Origin: Neurospora tetrasperma FGSC 2508
Lineage: Eukaryota > Ascomycota > Sordariomycetes > Sordariales > Sordariaceae
Length of the DNA: 64,000 nucleotides
NCBI RefSeq assembly: GCF_000213175.1
Contig: NW_009799102.1
Coordinates: forward strand, 1-64,000
Reading direction: 5' to 3'
Shown here one piece after another: positions 19,308 through 32,100 of the stretch (the stretch's first letter is position 1; each line of letters begins with the position of its first letter). A model generated the notes under the pieces. That model was given only the letters and a program-made list of their open reading frames with translations, was not told where the DNA came from and did no database searches. The position numbers and the translations under genes are program-made.

Positions 19308-21582
19308 ATGTCGAGCAAAAGGTTAGTTGATGGCTTGATGAAGGAATGCGGACGGGAGTGGTCACTACACGAGTAGGACAGGGATCTGGAGGTGATGGTA
19401 ACGTTGGGCTGAAACACAACGGTCGAATGCGCCTCCGTGTTTGACTTGCTGCTTGACATGTTTGTAGCTCGAAGTCCCGTCGGACGGTCGGAGAGTCAAA
19501 TGAATCGGTTCTTTGAAGCGTTACTTGGCAACGCGGTGCTAAACGGTCGATGCCTGAGCGAGAATTGACTGTTGGTGTGGTTGTTGTCACGTTTTTGGTG
19601 TTTTGGCCAAGTTCGGTCATCGAAGTTGGAATCCAAAGCTCCTGCAACCCTGCCGCATCTGTTTGCGAAATGTACCGAGTGCTGCAAGGAAGCATCCTTC
19701 CCCAGGTCCGTAGAGGTAGGCACGTGGTACTATGTAAGTAGCCTTTCAGCCAACGCGGGACATGTACCGTTTGTACCTTCCGCTTTTGTTCCGGCTACCT
19801 ATCCACCTCGCTACGAATGGAAGCCTCAACGCGTGCAGTGCTTTCCATGTTGCATCGTCCCTGTTAAAGTACCTCTACGGTTATTCCGTCTCATTTCCCA
19901 CCTTGTCATCTGCCATCCTACCGGGCAGTTGCCGCACTTTCGTCCCTTCGGTGATATTGACCGAACAATGCTCGCCAAACACTGTCGTCTTTTGAGGCCA
20001 TACTGCCCGACCGCTCGTTAGGTAACCAAGATCCAAAACGCAACAAGTCACGATGGCCACCGCAAAGGGATTACTGATAGAGTACCGCGAGTGATACAAG
20101 TGCGATCCTGGCAAGAGGATTCTAGCTGTCCAGGCATCCCTCAAGTGGAAGCCAACAAACAACGCAACTTTGAACTCCCCTCCCTGCAGGTCCTGCGATC
20201 TACTCCAATCACAGCCGGCATCGCAAGTTTTCGAAGAGACTGAACTTGTGAACGACAACCGTCTCCGTCCCTCAGCATGCATCGTCAAACACTAATGTCT
20301 ACGGAGCCTCAGCTGATAATCTTGTACCCGCAGATAATACCGAGCAATCTCCTCGGAAACTCCCTTCTTCCTCTCGAACTCAGTTTCGACCCGACCGGTT
20401 TTCCCGTCAGGCGACCTTCCCAGACCGAATAACTGCGAGTTGGAACGTGCGGTTGATTTGATTGGAACAAGCAAACATACTCGGGTCAGGTATAACGACC
20501 TCGTAATGGCCCATGCTATTATGACGGCCAGAACAAAGGTTTCGGCGACCCTTGAGGAGGTCCCAGTTCCATGCACGTAATATGAAGAGGAATGCATGGA
20601 AGCCTTCTAGAAAGAATCTGGAGTTCGGACGTTATCATTGTTATGCTGGAAGAGAAGGGTGTGCGACAGCCTTTGACGGACGCCAAATACACCGAGGACA
20701 GGCACCGGTAGCTGCGCCAATTTACCGGATCGGGAGAGTGAAAGTATCCATCCAACAGCTAGGTAAAGTGCCTCGTGAAACCGATCGTTGGTGCAACCGT
20801 CCGTAACCTTATCCTCGCTGTCACCCTTGAGCATTGCTGCATGGGAGATTGCGTGGGAAACGCTTGCTCTCTCACCATATCCTCTCGGTTGCTTCCAGCC
20901 TTCTAACGGCCCGTGAACCACTGGTTCGCAACCCGACCCTCGGCAACTCCCGAGTACATTATTGAGGCCGATATTACTGATCTGCCTATTAGGTATCGCC
21001 CCTTAGGTTAAGTACCTAGGATTATCTCTATACGAACGTACGCTCTTGCTGCTCTGGATAGAGGTACCTTTCCCCCCTCGCCTTTGCTCTTCTAAACTCA
21101 CTAACACAGCCCCATACTGCCCAGGACCTGTCCGCGCAACAGATCCAACAACACGACTTTTTACACTTTGGCAACCCCTTTCTGCCAAACATGTAAAAAC
21201 ACAACGGTTGATATGATCAGTTCAACTGGCCCACAGTATCCTTGCTATCCTCCCTAGACGGTACGTTACCGCACGTATATGAAGTCTGCCGTCGAACACC
21301 GCCGTTCCGTCTGCATTTGACTATCATTTCGCCCTTACTAGCGTCAACACCCCAGTTCATCATCACACAATGAACAACCCATGCCATGAGCTTACGGCCT
21401 TTGTTGAAGAACGTGGCCGGGTCGCCATGTGGCATCTGGGTACTCTTCGGGGACGAACATGGGCGGAAACCCAGATATATGATGGCACAGGTCCCCGAAG
21501 AGAACTACATCCCAGAAGGAAAACATCACTCTCTTGGTCTCAAGTGAGATAAACATCCCGGTCCTCTTTATATTCATCTAAC
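19308..21582. other. Intergenic, 2.3 kb, no gene seen
   Basis: I found no coding frame with a domain, signal peptide or convincing splice structure on either strand. It contains several partial CCTCTACGG and CCTAGG motif copies (19700, 19866, 21013, 21063). Near its right end it holds a 12-bp perfect inverted repeat listed separately. Confidence 0.5.
21443..21502. repeat. 12-bp perfect inverted repeat with a 36-nt loop
   Basis: CTCTTCGGGGAC (21443-21454) and GTCCCCGAAGAG (21491-21502) can form a GC-rich hairpin. The loop itself contains a CTGGGT-like/ACCCAG pairing possibility with the flank. It lies 80 bp upstream of the Clr5-ankyrin start codon, so it could sit in that gene's leader. Confidence 0.6.
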
Positions 21583-23818
21583 ATGTCCTCGCTTGAAAAC
21601 TCATCCTCCAAGCCTTCGCCTGGGGGCACAAGGATTGGGTGGCCACCTCAGTGGACCTTGTCGAGGTCACGGAAGCTGGCCAGACTGTATGTCTATACGA
21701 CATTGTCCATCGGAAGGATCATTAAAGTATTAGGTGACGATCTCTTCGCCCCCCGGTATGTGATAAAGCACCGCTCCTGGCAAGTCACGGTGGCTGACGG
21801 GTCTCAGAAAAAATTCGGCCCAAAAGACAGTGCATAAAATGCTTGACCATGACCCCCGTCATCTGCGGCCCGAGTCACGCGTTGAGATGGATCAACGCAT
21901 TGACAGTCTCTCAAAGTCTACCATTCGGAAGCGAACACCGGGCAATATCACTAGCCGACTACATCCTACCTCTGAGGTTCAGCGAAGGATATCCGACTGT
22001 TCGACGCTATACGCCGAGAAGGTATGCACTTTACTGGACAACTTCACGATAGCAAGCGGGTCGGATCTTGAACACATACAACGACACTCTTGGTTGGCTG
22101 AGTCTTGCGAGTTTCCAGTTACGGACATTGGCGCCGTCGGGGTTTCTCCCACACCGGGCTTTGCGGTACCAGGTGATTTCCTGACTGCCCATACCTTGAA
22201 CTGTGCTGAACTTCGAGCATCCGGGCATGGTAGTGGGACTTGCTGGTGCGCAATAGTAGCGGAAACGACAAGAGAAGAAGGCTCATGGTTGATACCAACC
22301 GGAGAGATACGGGACAAAGTTAGCGACCTGGTCAGAAATCCATCACCGGAGGTATGCCAGTTGCATGACCCCTTTGGAAACACCCTGCTTCACTTGTTTT
22401 CTGCCACAAGTGGCTGTCAAGCGCAGTTGTTTCGGCTCCTACCATAGGCCGGTAACGCCTTGGGCTTCACCAACACTGCCAACCAGACATTTCTTCATGT
22501 TTTGAGCCCCGAATGGTTTACCAACGTTCCAAGCGCCTCGTCGTCTTTGCAAAGACTTCTTGACGTCGTCCGTCCCTCTAATCCGGACATCTTTCACGTC
22601 ACCGATGTCTATGGCCGCACCTTCTTCCACCGGGCGGCATCCCTGGTAGCAGACCGGGAGGTTTTGACCGATATCCTAGCATACTGCAATATTCCCATTC
22701 TACTATCTCGAGATGCATTCGGCTTTGATCCAGTCGCCGATGTACAGCCGGACCCGACTGTTCTACAACCTGAAAGTACCATCCACCGTAGCCCCACCTC
22801 CTACTCCCCTCGCCAACTCCCCATCGGCTCGAGCATGCCGTACAGAGTCCCCTCCCCCAGCGTCAGCGTTTCTGGTATCCCCTCTCGAGCAGACGAAGGG
22901 CCCTTCCTAGCATACCATGCCCGCTTAATCCGAATCATTCACTCGGCCTATCCCAACCCTCTTGTCGAGGACTCCGAAGGTCGTAACGGCTTGCACTGTC
23001 TGGCAGAAGCCATCATCAACCAACAAAGCATGGATAAACAACGTTCCGCCCTATCAACCACCTCCAGTAGCCGTCCCCATAGGCGTAGCACACATTCATC
23101 ACTCTCATCGGAACTCACTCCTATCCACATCATCCAGTCAACTGGCCACACTTCCCACCCCTCTCCTGTCACGAGTACCTTCGAGATAGTGACAGAAAAC
23201 GAGGACCCGCTTCCGTCTCGCCTCCGCCACTTACGGTCCCTCCTTCATCCTTCATCTGAACACAACGCTGTAGGCGTAAGCCCAAACGCGTATGACAAAT
23301 CTGGCTTCACTCCCCTTATGGCCTTCATGCAGCATATTCCTGATCACGAAGACGATAAATCTCGCACTCTTCAAAGCATTCTCGAAACACTTATAAGAGG
23401 TGGAGCGAGCATTGAAGCGAGGAACAGAAGGGGAGAGACACCCTTGTTGATGGCAGCGAGGCTGGGAAGAAAGACTGCTCTGAGCGTGTTGTTGGAGCAG
23501 GGGGCCAACATGCGAGCGAAAGACAGGTGGGGTAGGGGGGTATTGGAGGTTCTGGACTGGGGGGTCTTGGAGTGTAATGGTTCTGCTAGTAAAACCCAGG
23601 AAGAAAGCTTAACTGGCAGAGAAAAGGGGATAAAAGAGAGGGAGGAGTTGGCGCTATATGCTAGGTTGGAGGCTTGTAGAGATTTGTTGACGAGACGGAT
23701 GGTTAGGGGAGTTGGGTACGTGAGTGAGAAGGAGGAGGATGGGATGGGCGTGGTGGGAGAGTGGAGGGTCCAAGGACGACTTGAGACAGATGCAGAGGAG
23801 AGGGAGGTGTGTATGTGA
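21583..23818 (+). pseudogene. Clr5-domain / ankyrin-repeat protein gene interrupted by an in-frame TAG
   Basis: Exon 1 runs 21583-21755. A 52-nt intron (GTATGT, acceptor GTCTCAG) leads into exon 2 from 21808. The N-terminus IGWPPQWTLSRSRKLARLYV and NSAQKTVHKMLDHDPRHLR resembles the Clr5 domain common in filamentous fungi, often followed by ankyrin repeats. The frame continues through DPFGNTLLHLF (ankyrin-like) to a TAG at 22445-22447, then stays open in the same frame to 23818. That stretch encodes NTANQTFLHVL, DVYGRTFFHRA, NAYDKSGFTPLMAF and a good ankyrin pair (GGASIEARNRRGETPLLMAARLG, in part). As written it makes a 270-residue truncated product; the intact gene would encode about 727 residues. 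No intron of credible length removes the TAG. A single CAG-to-TAG change, of the RIP type, would explain it. Sequencing error is the main alternative. Confidence 0.75.
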
Positions 23819-25677
23819 AGTAGTAGGCGATGGATGGAATTGATATATGGTGGCCGGCATTGAGAATTCAAGTTTGAGATGGAGCAAAACATAAGATTTC
23901 GACAACAGGCATGGGTATGGGCAGGACATTCGGCGCAGTATTGGCTTGGGCATCAATAGACTTGGTTTGCATGGCAGGCGGGAAACAGACTACGGATCAA
24001 CATACCTCTACCTACTACATACCTACCTCTAGCAACAAATCATCATTCACAACAGAACCACCCCTTCGGCATACTGGTCAGGACCCCACTATCGGTATCA
24101 CACGGTATGGGTGTATTTCCACAGCACCGTACTCTGTGGGGTGTATGCACAATTTGTATGTAACGGCGGATTGTGGAGGAAACCTTTATGTTCCAGAGGA
24201 TGTATCGTACCTACAGGTATCAATGTACTGTCGTGCAATGATCCATTGAGCGGTAGGGTACCTTGCAAGTAGAGGTAGAAGTACACTAGTTGCATCGCAC
24301 TCTGTGGGAGCACGGGAGCAGCGGGCACGACGAGATTTCTCCGCATGAGGGGTGTTTCAGCTGGAAGTTGGAGATTTGGAGAAGCAGGCATGTGGCGAGC
24401 AGTGTACCCGAGAAATCGTGGAAGTTTTCAGAAAGAAACGAAACTGAAGGAGATTCCAGACCAACAATGTGATAATCAAGAAATTAAGATCTATATGAAG
24501 CTGTCTTTCTATTCACTCTAAAATCTGTTCAATACCTTCTCCAAGGAACAATTCATATCGAAAGGTCAAACGGCCCCCTCCCTCCCTCGCTAGAAATGCA
24601 GTGCTGAGTCGACAATGTACCTTTTGGGGTACGTCGTGTGCGCCGTTAATCCCTGCAGAGTTTGCTTGGCGTTACTTTCTCCAACTCTCCAACAACTGCC
24701 TCCCGGCGCAGCAGACACCGCACCGTTGATGACTGCAATAAGGAGGTAACGTTCAGGGAATGTGAAATGAGAGTTGCTCGATGCCATTAACCGTGATAAC
24801 AGCGAGATAACGGGCCATGAGCCTGTCGTGGGTAGTGGCCGTTGTCCATGGTTAGTCGAGCCCCGACGACATGGGTGTACCTAACATGCGACCCGCTTGC
24901 CGTGCGGGGTTGGTGGTCTGGCTGCTGTTTGATTCCTGGATTTTGGTGATTATCGCGATGCCTTAGGAAAATAGATATGATCTTGGGCAGGGAGGGTAAT
25001 GATATGGCCAATGATGAAGTAATGATCAGGAGACAGTTTACAAGAAAGATGTACGTATAGGCCAAGTATTGAAGGAAACGAAGCGATGGTCGTCAAATGC
25101 GTGTAGGGTAGATGGCGTAAAATGGGACACTCCGTAAAGAGCGAGGTTGCGCTGTGGCGTAGGTAGTAATTTTCGTATATCATACTTGCGGCTGTGATCG
25201 AGACTTGTAAAGAAAAGAAAGGATGTCTCGTTCGAGTGTGTGCATAACTTCAAAGAAGCATGTGCGGTGCTTGGTAACGAAATGCAACGGAATGAGCCCG
25301 GTAGCGTCGTGATGAAAGTTGTACATGAAAGCAGATGTGTTTTTTGGACCTTTAGCACTTTCAAAGTTTCAGAGATTGTCCCGAGTCGATGAGAGGTCGT
25401 GACGTTCATTGATGTTTCTCCAAATTGGTGGAACCGTCCGTGTCGGTGCAAGTGCTCGCACCAAAGATTTCCTGATTAGGATACAAAACCAACATATGAT
25501 TGGTTGTAGTTTCAAGACGGCTTGGTGGATACCTAGGTTTTGGAGCGCTGCGGCGGGGGTGTGCGGGAACGGTTGTGGGGTAGCGAATGAACCTGTGGAT
25601 CCTCGTTTTGAAGATATCAGGATGAAAGGAACCGTAAACCAACGTCCCCGTCAGAACGTAGCAAGTCATGTAGACGA
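23819..25677. other. Intergenic, no gene seen
   Basis: 1.9 kb with only short, motif-free frames. It has a cluster of CCTCTACC and GTAGAGGTA words at 24004-24040 and 24245-24285. It is the 3' side of both flanking genes (convergent). Confidence 0.5.
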
Positions 25678-26179
25678 TTACTTGTTGGAATCAAATGTGT
25701 TGTCAAACTGATGGATGGCTTCAGCAGCGCGATTCTGATGGAATGCAATGCGTGCTACCTCGTCACTGTTGGCGGTGGTGGGAAGGGTGCTGTCCTGGAA
25801 GCGAACGTAGAGGGCGCCATCATCCAAGCGGTGTCTTGACTCAAACATGGCTAGTCGTTGATGCTGGAGAGAGCCGTCATCAAAGGTATTCTTGACGGCC
25901 TGTGAACCTGAAGCATCACACCCTGACTGGGATACGTTGTACTGTCTGACAGTTCTGGTACCGTTGAACATGGAGCCGCTCTGGGCGGGAGCCGCCGGCT
26001 TGCTGATGCGAGATAAATGTCAGTTCAAGATACCGTAACCCTTATACATCTTATCATCCAGCTGTGTGCTTGTGCGTAACTATCTACCTAAGATTGTTTG
26101 TGGTGGAGGAAACATCGGCCCTCGTTTTCCTAGCTGAGGTTGGGAGCTGGGAAGGAGTGTTATCACTGTGGGACGGCAT
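25678..26179 (-). CDS. Small orphan protein, two exons
   Basis: Exon 1 is 26179-26088 and exon 2 is 26002-25678, giving 138 residues. The 85-nt intron has donor GTAGAT, a CTGAC branch site and acceptor CATCAG, and the frame closes across it. The N-terminus is Ser/Thr-rich (MPSHSDNTPSQLPTSARKTR). The C-terminal two thirds is mixed and charged (RLAMFESRHRLDDGALYV, DEVARIAFHQNRAAEAIHQF). It has no signal peptide, membrane segment or domain that I recognise. Support is the coherent splice structure and start/stop placement. It could be a lineage-specific gene, as is common near chromosome ends. I cannot assign a role. Confidence 0.5.
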
Positions 26180-28424
26180 GGTGCTCAGAGTTTTGGTAAC
26201 AGAGTAAGAGGGATGGCAATAGAGCAGGTCTGGATGAAGGCGCTTGGATAAGTAGTGGACGAAATAATACAAGGCGAGAGCTGGTAATCATCGACTGCTC
26301 CGCTGCCTTGAAGAAGAAGGGTGCCAGGACATATTTAAAGAAATGTTAGATATGGGCTTTCGGCAAGGTGTGATGTGAGAGGTGTCATGGCCAGGCCATT
26401 GGTATACGGAACGAAGGGGTGCAATGAGAAAGCGCGTTCTGAAGACCGCGGGTATGTTTGAATACTGTATTGGAGCCGCCAAATGAAATAGATCGCGCGG
26501 GGCTTGGTGTACTGGGGCTATGGTGTGGTTACCTCGTAGTGGGTAAGTGAAACGGACGGGCAGTTCCTGTTCACGTCAGTCGCTGACGACCGGGCCTTGG
26601 CACTCGAATGGCCGGGCATACCTAGGTACATACAGAGCCACGACCTGGGAAGCTTTGGACTTCCTGGTTCGTGCCCGGTACAGTACCTGACTGGGAGGTC
26701 AAACTACCAGGTAGTGAGGCCTTGTCCTGCGCAAGTGAACAACCGAAAAATGAACCGAATCGGGCGAATAGGTAGAGGTAGGACTGGAGCCTTCCGTGTC
26801 GTGCATCTGGCGACGTGAGATACCATGGGGCATTAGGTGTGGGAGATTGCCCCGGAAACTAGGTGCCTGCTCAACATGGTGCGCGGACCACGGAACTGAA
26901 ATGGTTCGCCTTTTCGCCTTGTGCTGTGTTGAAAATTTGCGAACCACGGCATTCGGGGGACGTAGTAATCTTGCCAATGAGAGGTTGGTTGCCCTGTGTT
27001 GTAGGCCCACAAAAGGCAACCGTCCCCTAAGGTGAGGTACGTACCTTGTGAAGGCACTTCCGGCTTGCAAGTTGTCAATAAAATCTCGACATGCCCCGAT
27101 GCAACACCCCAAACACTTCTCTCGACCTTATCCTCTCGATGATGAGGCGCTGTTTTTGCTGGCCAAATGGCAACCACTAAAAACACTTCCCCGAGCGGGC
27201 GGAGAAGTCTCAAGCCCTCAACAACCCAAGCCTAAAGTGGGCAAGTTAACTTTCTACGCAGATTACCTAGAGGTAGCTAACGCTGATAGTAATCGCCTTT
27301 CGATCGAGTCCATCTCCTATGTGCGCGCCGTTATCGAGAGCCATTATTGCGATATCGTTCTCGATCTTTGATAGTTACTCTTTGAGATGTTCGCCATGCG
27401 CGTCGATGAATACTCGCCTTAACCATGCAGATTTAGGGGCTGACCAGAGGTAAAGGAGCTCTGGTGACATGGAAGGTCACCGATCACCGACGAATCTCTT
27501 CCCGCCTTGAACAGGCTAGCATTCGGGGCCATCAGAACTGCCCACGCTGGATCCCCCGTTTACTTCTAGCATTAACCCTAAGTCTTTTCCAACCTATTTA
27601 GGGCACTACAGAAGCGAAATAATCAACAAAATCGGACCTAGACCTGGTATCCTGACTCGTTCCTAAGCTCGGTATCGAGGAAAAAGCTTATTGCCCGACC
27701 CGTATTCCAATCCGGCAGGGAATCACCGCCAACGTTGACCGTCGAACATATACCTACTAACAACTTTGGACCACATCCAAACCAATAATTTGAAGCTCGC
27801 ATCAACGCCGATACACTCCAAACTTTATATGATGTTAAAGCTTGCATGCCCTAAGGAACACGATGTAGTTATCGAGACCAGGACCATCAGAGCACTACTT
27901 ACCTTTTTTGGGTCCCTGTACCATGGATCAAGTGTTTTGGTCAATAAGCAAAGAGACTGAAGAAGATTGGGAATTGAGAGAGGAAAAAAGAGAAAGAAAC
28001 AGGCGAGCTGGTGCGCGATCGGAACAAAAGACTGGGCAATTGGCTATGGTTCCCACAAAGTTGAGAAACTTACTACTTGACCTTCCCGAGATAGGCTGGG
28101 GTCTGTCTGCAGGCTTGGTATGGGTTAGCAGCCACTGGGTGAATTTTGGCGGCTGTGCGAAGATTACTCAGTGACAGAGCCTTCAGTTCCACACATGTGC
28201 CCGCAATACCGCTGGTGCAAGGTGCGCCATTACAGTGATCTTAGGCTAAAAAGTGTCACGGTCACTGTTGCGGCACGGGTTGCCAGTTTCCGGGGAATGG
28301 TTTTGGCGACGCAAATGTAAGATTTGACGCATACGATGATTCTAGCTGGGAGATCTAGATCCAGACGAGATTCCAGAACAGAGGCGCTCATTGGCAAAAG
28401 CTTTACTTCTTCCTTAACTAATGT
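26180..28424. other. Intergenic, 2.2 kb, no gene seen
   Basis: The promoter side of the small orphan and the approach to tRNA-Ala. Overlapping frames of up to 137 codons on both strands at 26.7-27.4 kb lack motifs and splice logic. Motif copies TACCTAGGTAC (26619) and ACCTAGAGGTA (27265) are present. Confidence 0.5.
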
Positions 28425-28517
28425 GGGCAATTGGTCTAGTGGTATGATTTCCGCTTCGCATGTCGACTAGTCGATCATCTTTGTGGAAGGTCACCGGTTC
28501 AATCCCGGTATTGTCCA
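28425..28517 (+). tRNA. tRNA-Ala (CGC) with a ~21-nt intron
   Basis: The acceptor GGGCAAT pairs with ATTGTCC and includes a G3.U70 wobble, the classic alanine identity element. The anticodon stem TCCGC/GTGGA encloses the loop TTCGCA...T with CGC at 34-36. The intron follows position 37. The T arm ACCGG-TTCAATC-CCGGT pairs. An eight-T run at 28523-28530 fits a polymerase III terminator. A DNA-transposon end begins 33 bp downstream. An Arg(UCG) reading is possible if the stem is shifted by one base, but G3.U70 favours Ala. Confidence 0.85.
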
Positions 28518-28550
28518 ACACCTTTTTTTTGGTAGATTTTCATCACTCAG

Positions 28551-28568
28551 GCCGTGTTCGTTACCGCG
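28551..28568 (+). repeat. Left terminal inverted repeat of a short DNA transposon
   Basis: GCCGTGTTCGTTACCGCG matches the reverse complement of 36942-36959 without mismatch. It marks the left end of a non-autonomous element (about 0.7 kb without the insertion) that was later split by an LTR retrotransposon. No clear target-site duplication flanks the pair, so the superfamily is unassigned (hAT-like in general appearance). Confidence 0.7.
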
Positions 28569-28842
28569 TTAAGGTTTTGGCCTTAACCTTTGCATTACCA
28601 TGCAGGGTCTACAGCTGCACTCCTGCAACATTAAGGTAGCTTTAAGGTATACCAAGAGAGCTCGTTACTGAGCTCTGTTCGGTACCTAGAGGTATATATA
28701 ACTAATAGCCCTCCCCCCCTCCGTAGTTATCATTTTAACTCTTCCACTTCAATCTTCAGTTCTCAATTACCACAGTATATATACTGTGTAAAATTTCTGT
28801 GTAGTCCAAATGGTAGATTTCAGTTGGGAATAGCCTTATTAA

Positions 28843-29119
28843 TGCGGATTCGTGGCAATCCTGGAGAACACCCTATTCTATTGAGTAGGGTAGTCTTGTA
28901 TTGGAAAGTATGATATAGAAGAAGAAGAGGAGGAAGTTTGGCCTTGGTAGTTAAAGATAGTATTTATCCTTAACCTAGCAGGTCTAGGTCCCTACGCCCG
29001 GTCGCCTGGTAAATACTAAGCAGCTAGGCAACCGCTACCCTAGAAGTTTAGGTTTTCTGGGCAGGCGGCCTTCGTTATATATATATATCTATTTAATCTA
29101 TAGTATATTTCCTATATCA
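28843..29119 (-). repeat. LTR, left copy (3' LTR of the minus-strand element)
   Basis: 277 bp, colinear and of the same length as 36257-36533. The outer part retains C and G where the other copy has T and A, while the inner part near 29085-29119 is more AT-rich than its partner. Confidence 0.9.
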
Positions 29120-32100
29120 AATCCCGGCCTTACGAAAGTATTCTATTGTCTTTAGTAGCCTCTTTACTTCCTAGCTTAGTAATAACTATTATACTTATTA
29201 TACTCCTTTACCCTAACCGTTTCTTCTATAATAGGCCTACCTTCCTTACGTTCCTAGTATTATTCTATTAATTTCTTATTATACTTTAATTACTATTTAC
29301 TTTTCTATTTATTATATTAATTTTTCTATCCCTTTTATTTAATAAAATATTAGTATTTAATTTTAGTCTAATCTATATAGTAATCTAATAAGATTTCTAC
29401 TTCGTAATTATCGCCTTCTTCTATACTAGAGTTTTAAAATTCCTTAATAGGATTAGGGGGGGGCGCCTATTTATAGTATAAGTCTTCTTCCGATGGGGTT
29501 AGTAATAAATATACTATTAAAATAATTGAGTATATTGATATACCTATAGAAAGTACTAATTTATATACTAGCTTTCCTATGCGTTTAATAATTATAAATT
29601 GACTTAATTGTTATTAGAATAGTTTTTATAATAGTCAGCTGGGAAGGTAATACTTATAGTAAAATTATAATAGGACTTTATTACTAATACGAAATTCTAA
29701 TTACTTATACTTATCGTCGTATCTACGTTTAATATAAATTGTAATAAAGTTTATAAATAATTTTATATCCTATTAGAAGTTATTTTTAATTTTAAGGGAG
29801 AGGTTAGGTAGGGTTAACTTTATTAGGGTATCGAGGGGGCCGGGTAATTTAAACCTAAAAAATTATTCGTAAAGGGAGCTTTTAATAGTATTATTATAGG
29901 CGCTATTAAAATTCTATTATAATATGGATAAAAGATTCGCCTAATTTCTATTTGGATTTTTAAAATAGTAGAATCGTAAAGCAATTTCTATTATTTAGTT
30001 TTTTCTTTCAGCTAGGCCGTCTCTTTAAAGGTAGTAGGCGGTAATTATTATAAGTTTAGTACCCTATATAGATTAAATCCCCTTCTATACCCCGGATATA
30101 AATTTACAATTTCTATTTAAAATAATACCGGTCGGAATTTCCTAATTATTAAAAATTAATTAGCGAATTAGTACCTTTCCCTAGTCTTTAGCAGTATATA
30201 TTAAATATCCTAGAATAAATAGATTATACCTTAAAAATTTATAAATAATTATTATTATTATATTAAAGGAGGGAAAACCTTCTAAATACTATAGCGTATT
30301 AATTAATAAAATTATAGGGAGACCTATAATAAAATTTATTATAATAATATTTATTAGTAGAGTATTCTCTAATTATATTTATTAATAATCGCTAATAGGG
30401 GGTTCTCGATTAATTTAATCAAATTAATAAACTAAGTAATATTCGAAGTATTTTTTTACAGTTCTAGTCTTATTAGGGATTAATAATCCTTATAAGTCGT
30501 ATAGTATTCAATTTCGTCTAAAATAATACTTTTTACTATAAACGGTTTATGGAATTTTTTAAATATAATTTCGGGGAATATATAAAGTATATAATATACC
30601 CAAATTAACGTTATAAATTAATTTATTTATTATTATAAAGGGATAGCCGGATTTGGAAAAAGTACTACCGTCCTCGGTAGCCTTAAAATTGCTGAAGATT
30701 TTTCCGAACTTTAGGTCTATCTTATATCTAGTCTATAAACGGTTCTTTAATCCTTTTTCTATATTTAATTCGGCGATAAAAAACTATATATTATTTAAAA
30801 TTATTTACCCTTCCTTTCGTTTTTCTAGGAGGATATTTCCTTTAATTTTTAAATAGTTTAAGGTGTTAGAGATAAAATTGAATTTTCTTAGGATATAGAA
30901 GATTTTTAAATTATATTACGAAAGGTAGATAAAGCGTTTATCAGTTTTTTATTAGCGCGGTCGGTTAAAGATATTTTTAAATTCCTTCATTTAATAATAC
31001 TTTTTATAACCAAGTAATTTATAAAGATATAAACTATTTTATTAATTAAATAAATATAAGTACGGAGTTTCTTTACTATTTAAATGAAGTATACTACCTC
31101 TATTTCTAATAGACTATATTATATTTCAACTTCAATTATATAGCGGTTTAGAAATAAGATAAATAATATAATATTCGAAGGGATAGGTCCTAATAATAGG
31201 TCCTATTTGTATTTATCCTTAATATAAAATAGTATTACTCTATATTCCCTTTCTAGTAAGCCGTTGATTTAAAGGAATAGTTGCTTATTTATATTTAAGT
31301 AATAAAGAATATTAGGGCTAGCGTAGTCGGTACTATAGATTTAGTTTTAAAGGGTTTAAAAAAATAGTTTTTCCTATTCTATTAATTCGAAGAAGGTTTT
31401 TATATAATAGTTTAATCTCTTATTTAAATTACCGGTTTCTAAGCAGCCTACCTAACGGCCCTCAGCGAATAGTACAACCTTCCTATTTTATAATAGTTCG
31501 ACTAATTAAATATAGTAAGGGATAAAGTATTGGAAGAACCCGGTTACTCCTATATATTACTCTAATACCTTCAATTAATTTAGGAAGGCGAGGTTCTTTA
31601 TAGCTACAATACGTTTCTTCATTATAAATAACTTAAAACTATCAATATAAAAATTAAGGATTTCGGCTCCGGGATACCTAATAAATAATTTCTTAGGTAC
31701 TAGGACTATATTCTTATTCGTAAAGAGGCTAAAAATTATATTTAAATATTATAAATAATTTTTGGCTATATTAGAGGCAATTATAATATTATTAATATAA
31801 ACCTAATAATAAATATTATAAAGGGCTAATAATTGATTTATAAACCTCTATATGTATATAAGAGTATTATAGAATCCTATTAAGGCTATATAGGGGGTTT
31901 CTAAACTACAATATAAAATAATAGTAAGTTAATTCTAATAAGAAGGGTAAATGCTAAATTGATAGAAGAAGGAAATTATATCAACTATAATAATATATAA
32001 TTTTCTATATATACATAAAATAATTACTTTCTACTTTGGTAATAGGTAGTTATTTAGTACTATTACCCAATTTAATAATCGGATATTAATTACCAGTCAG

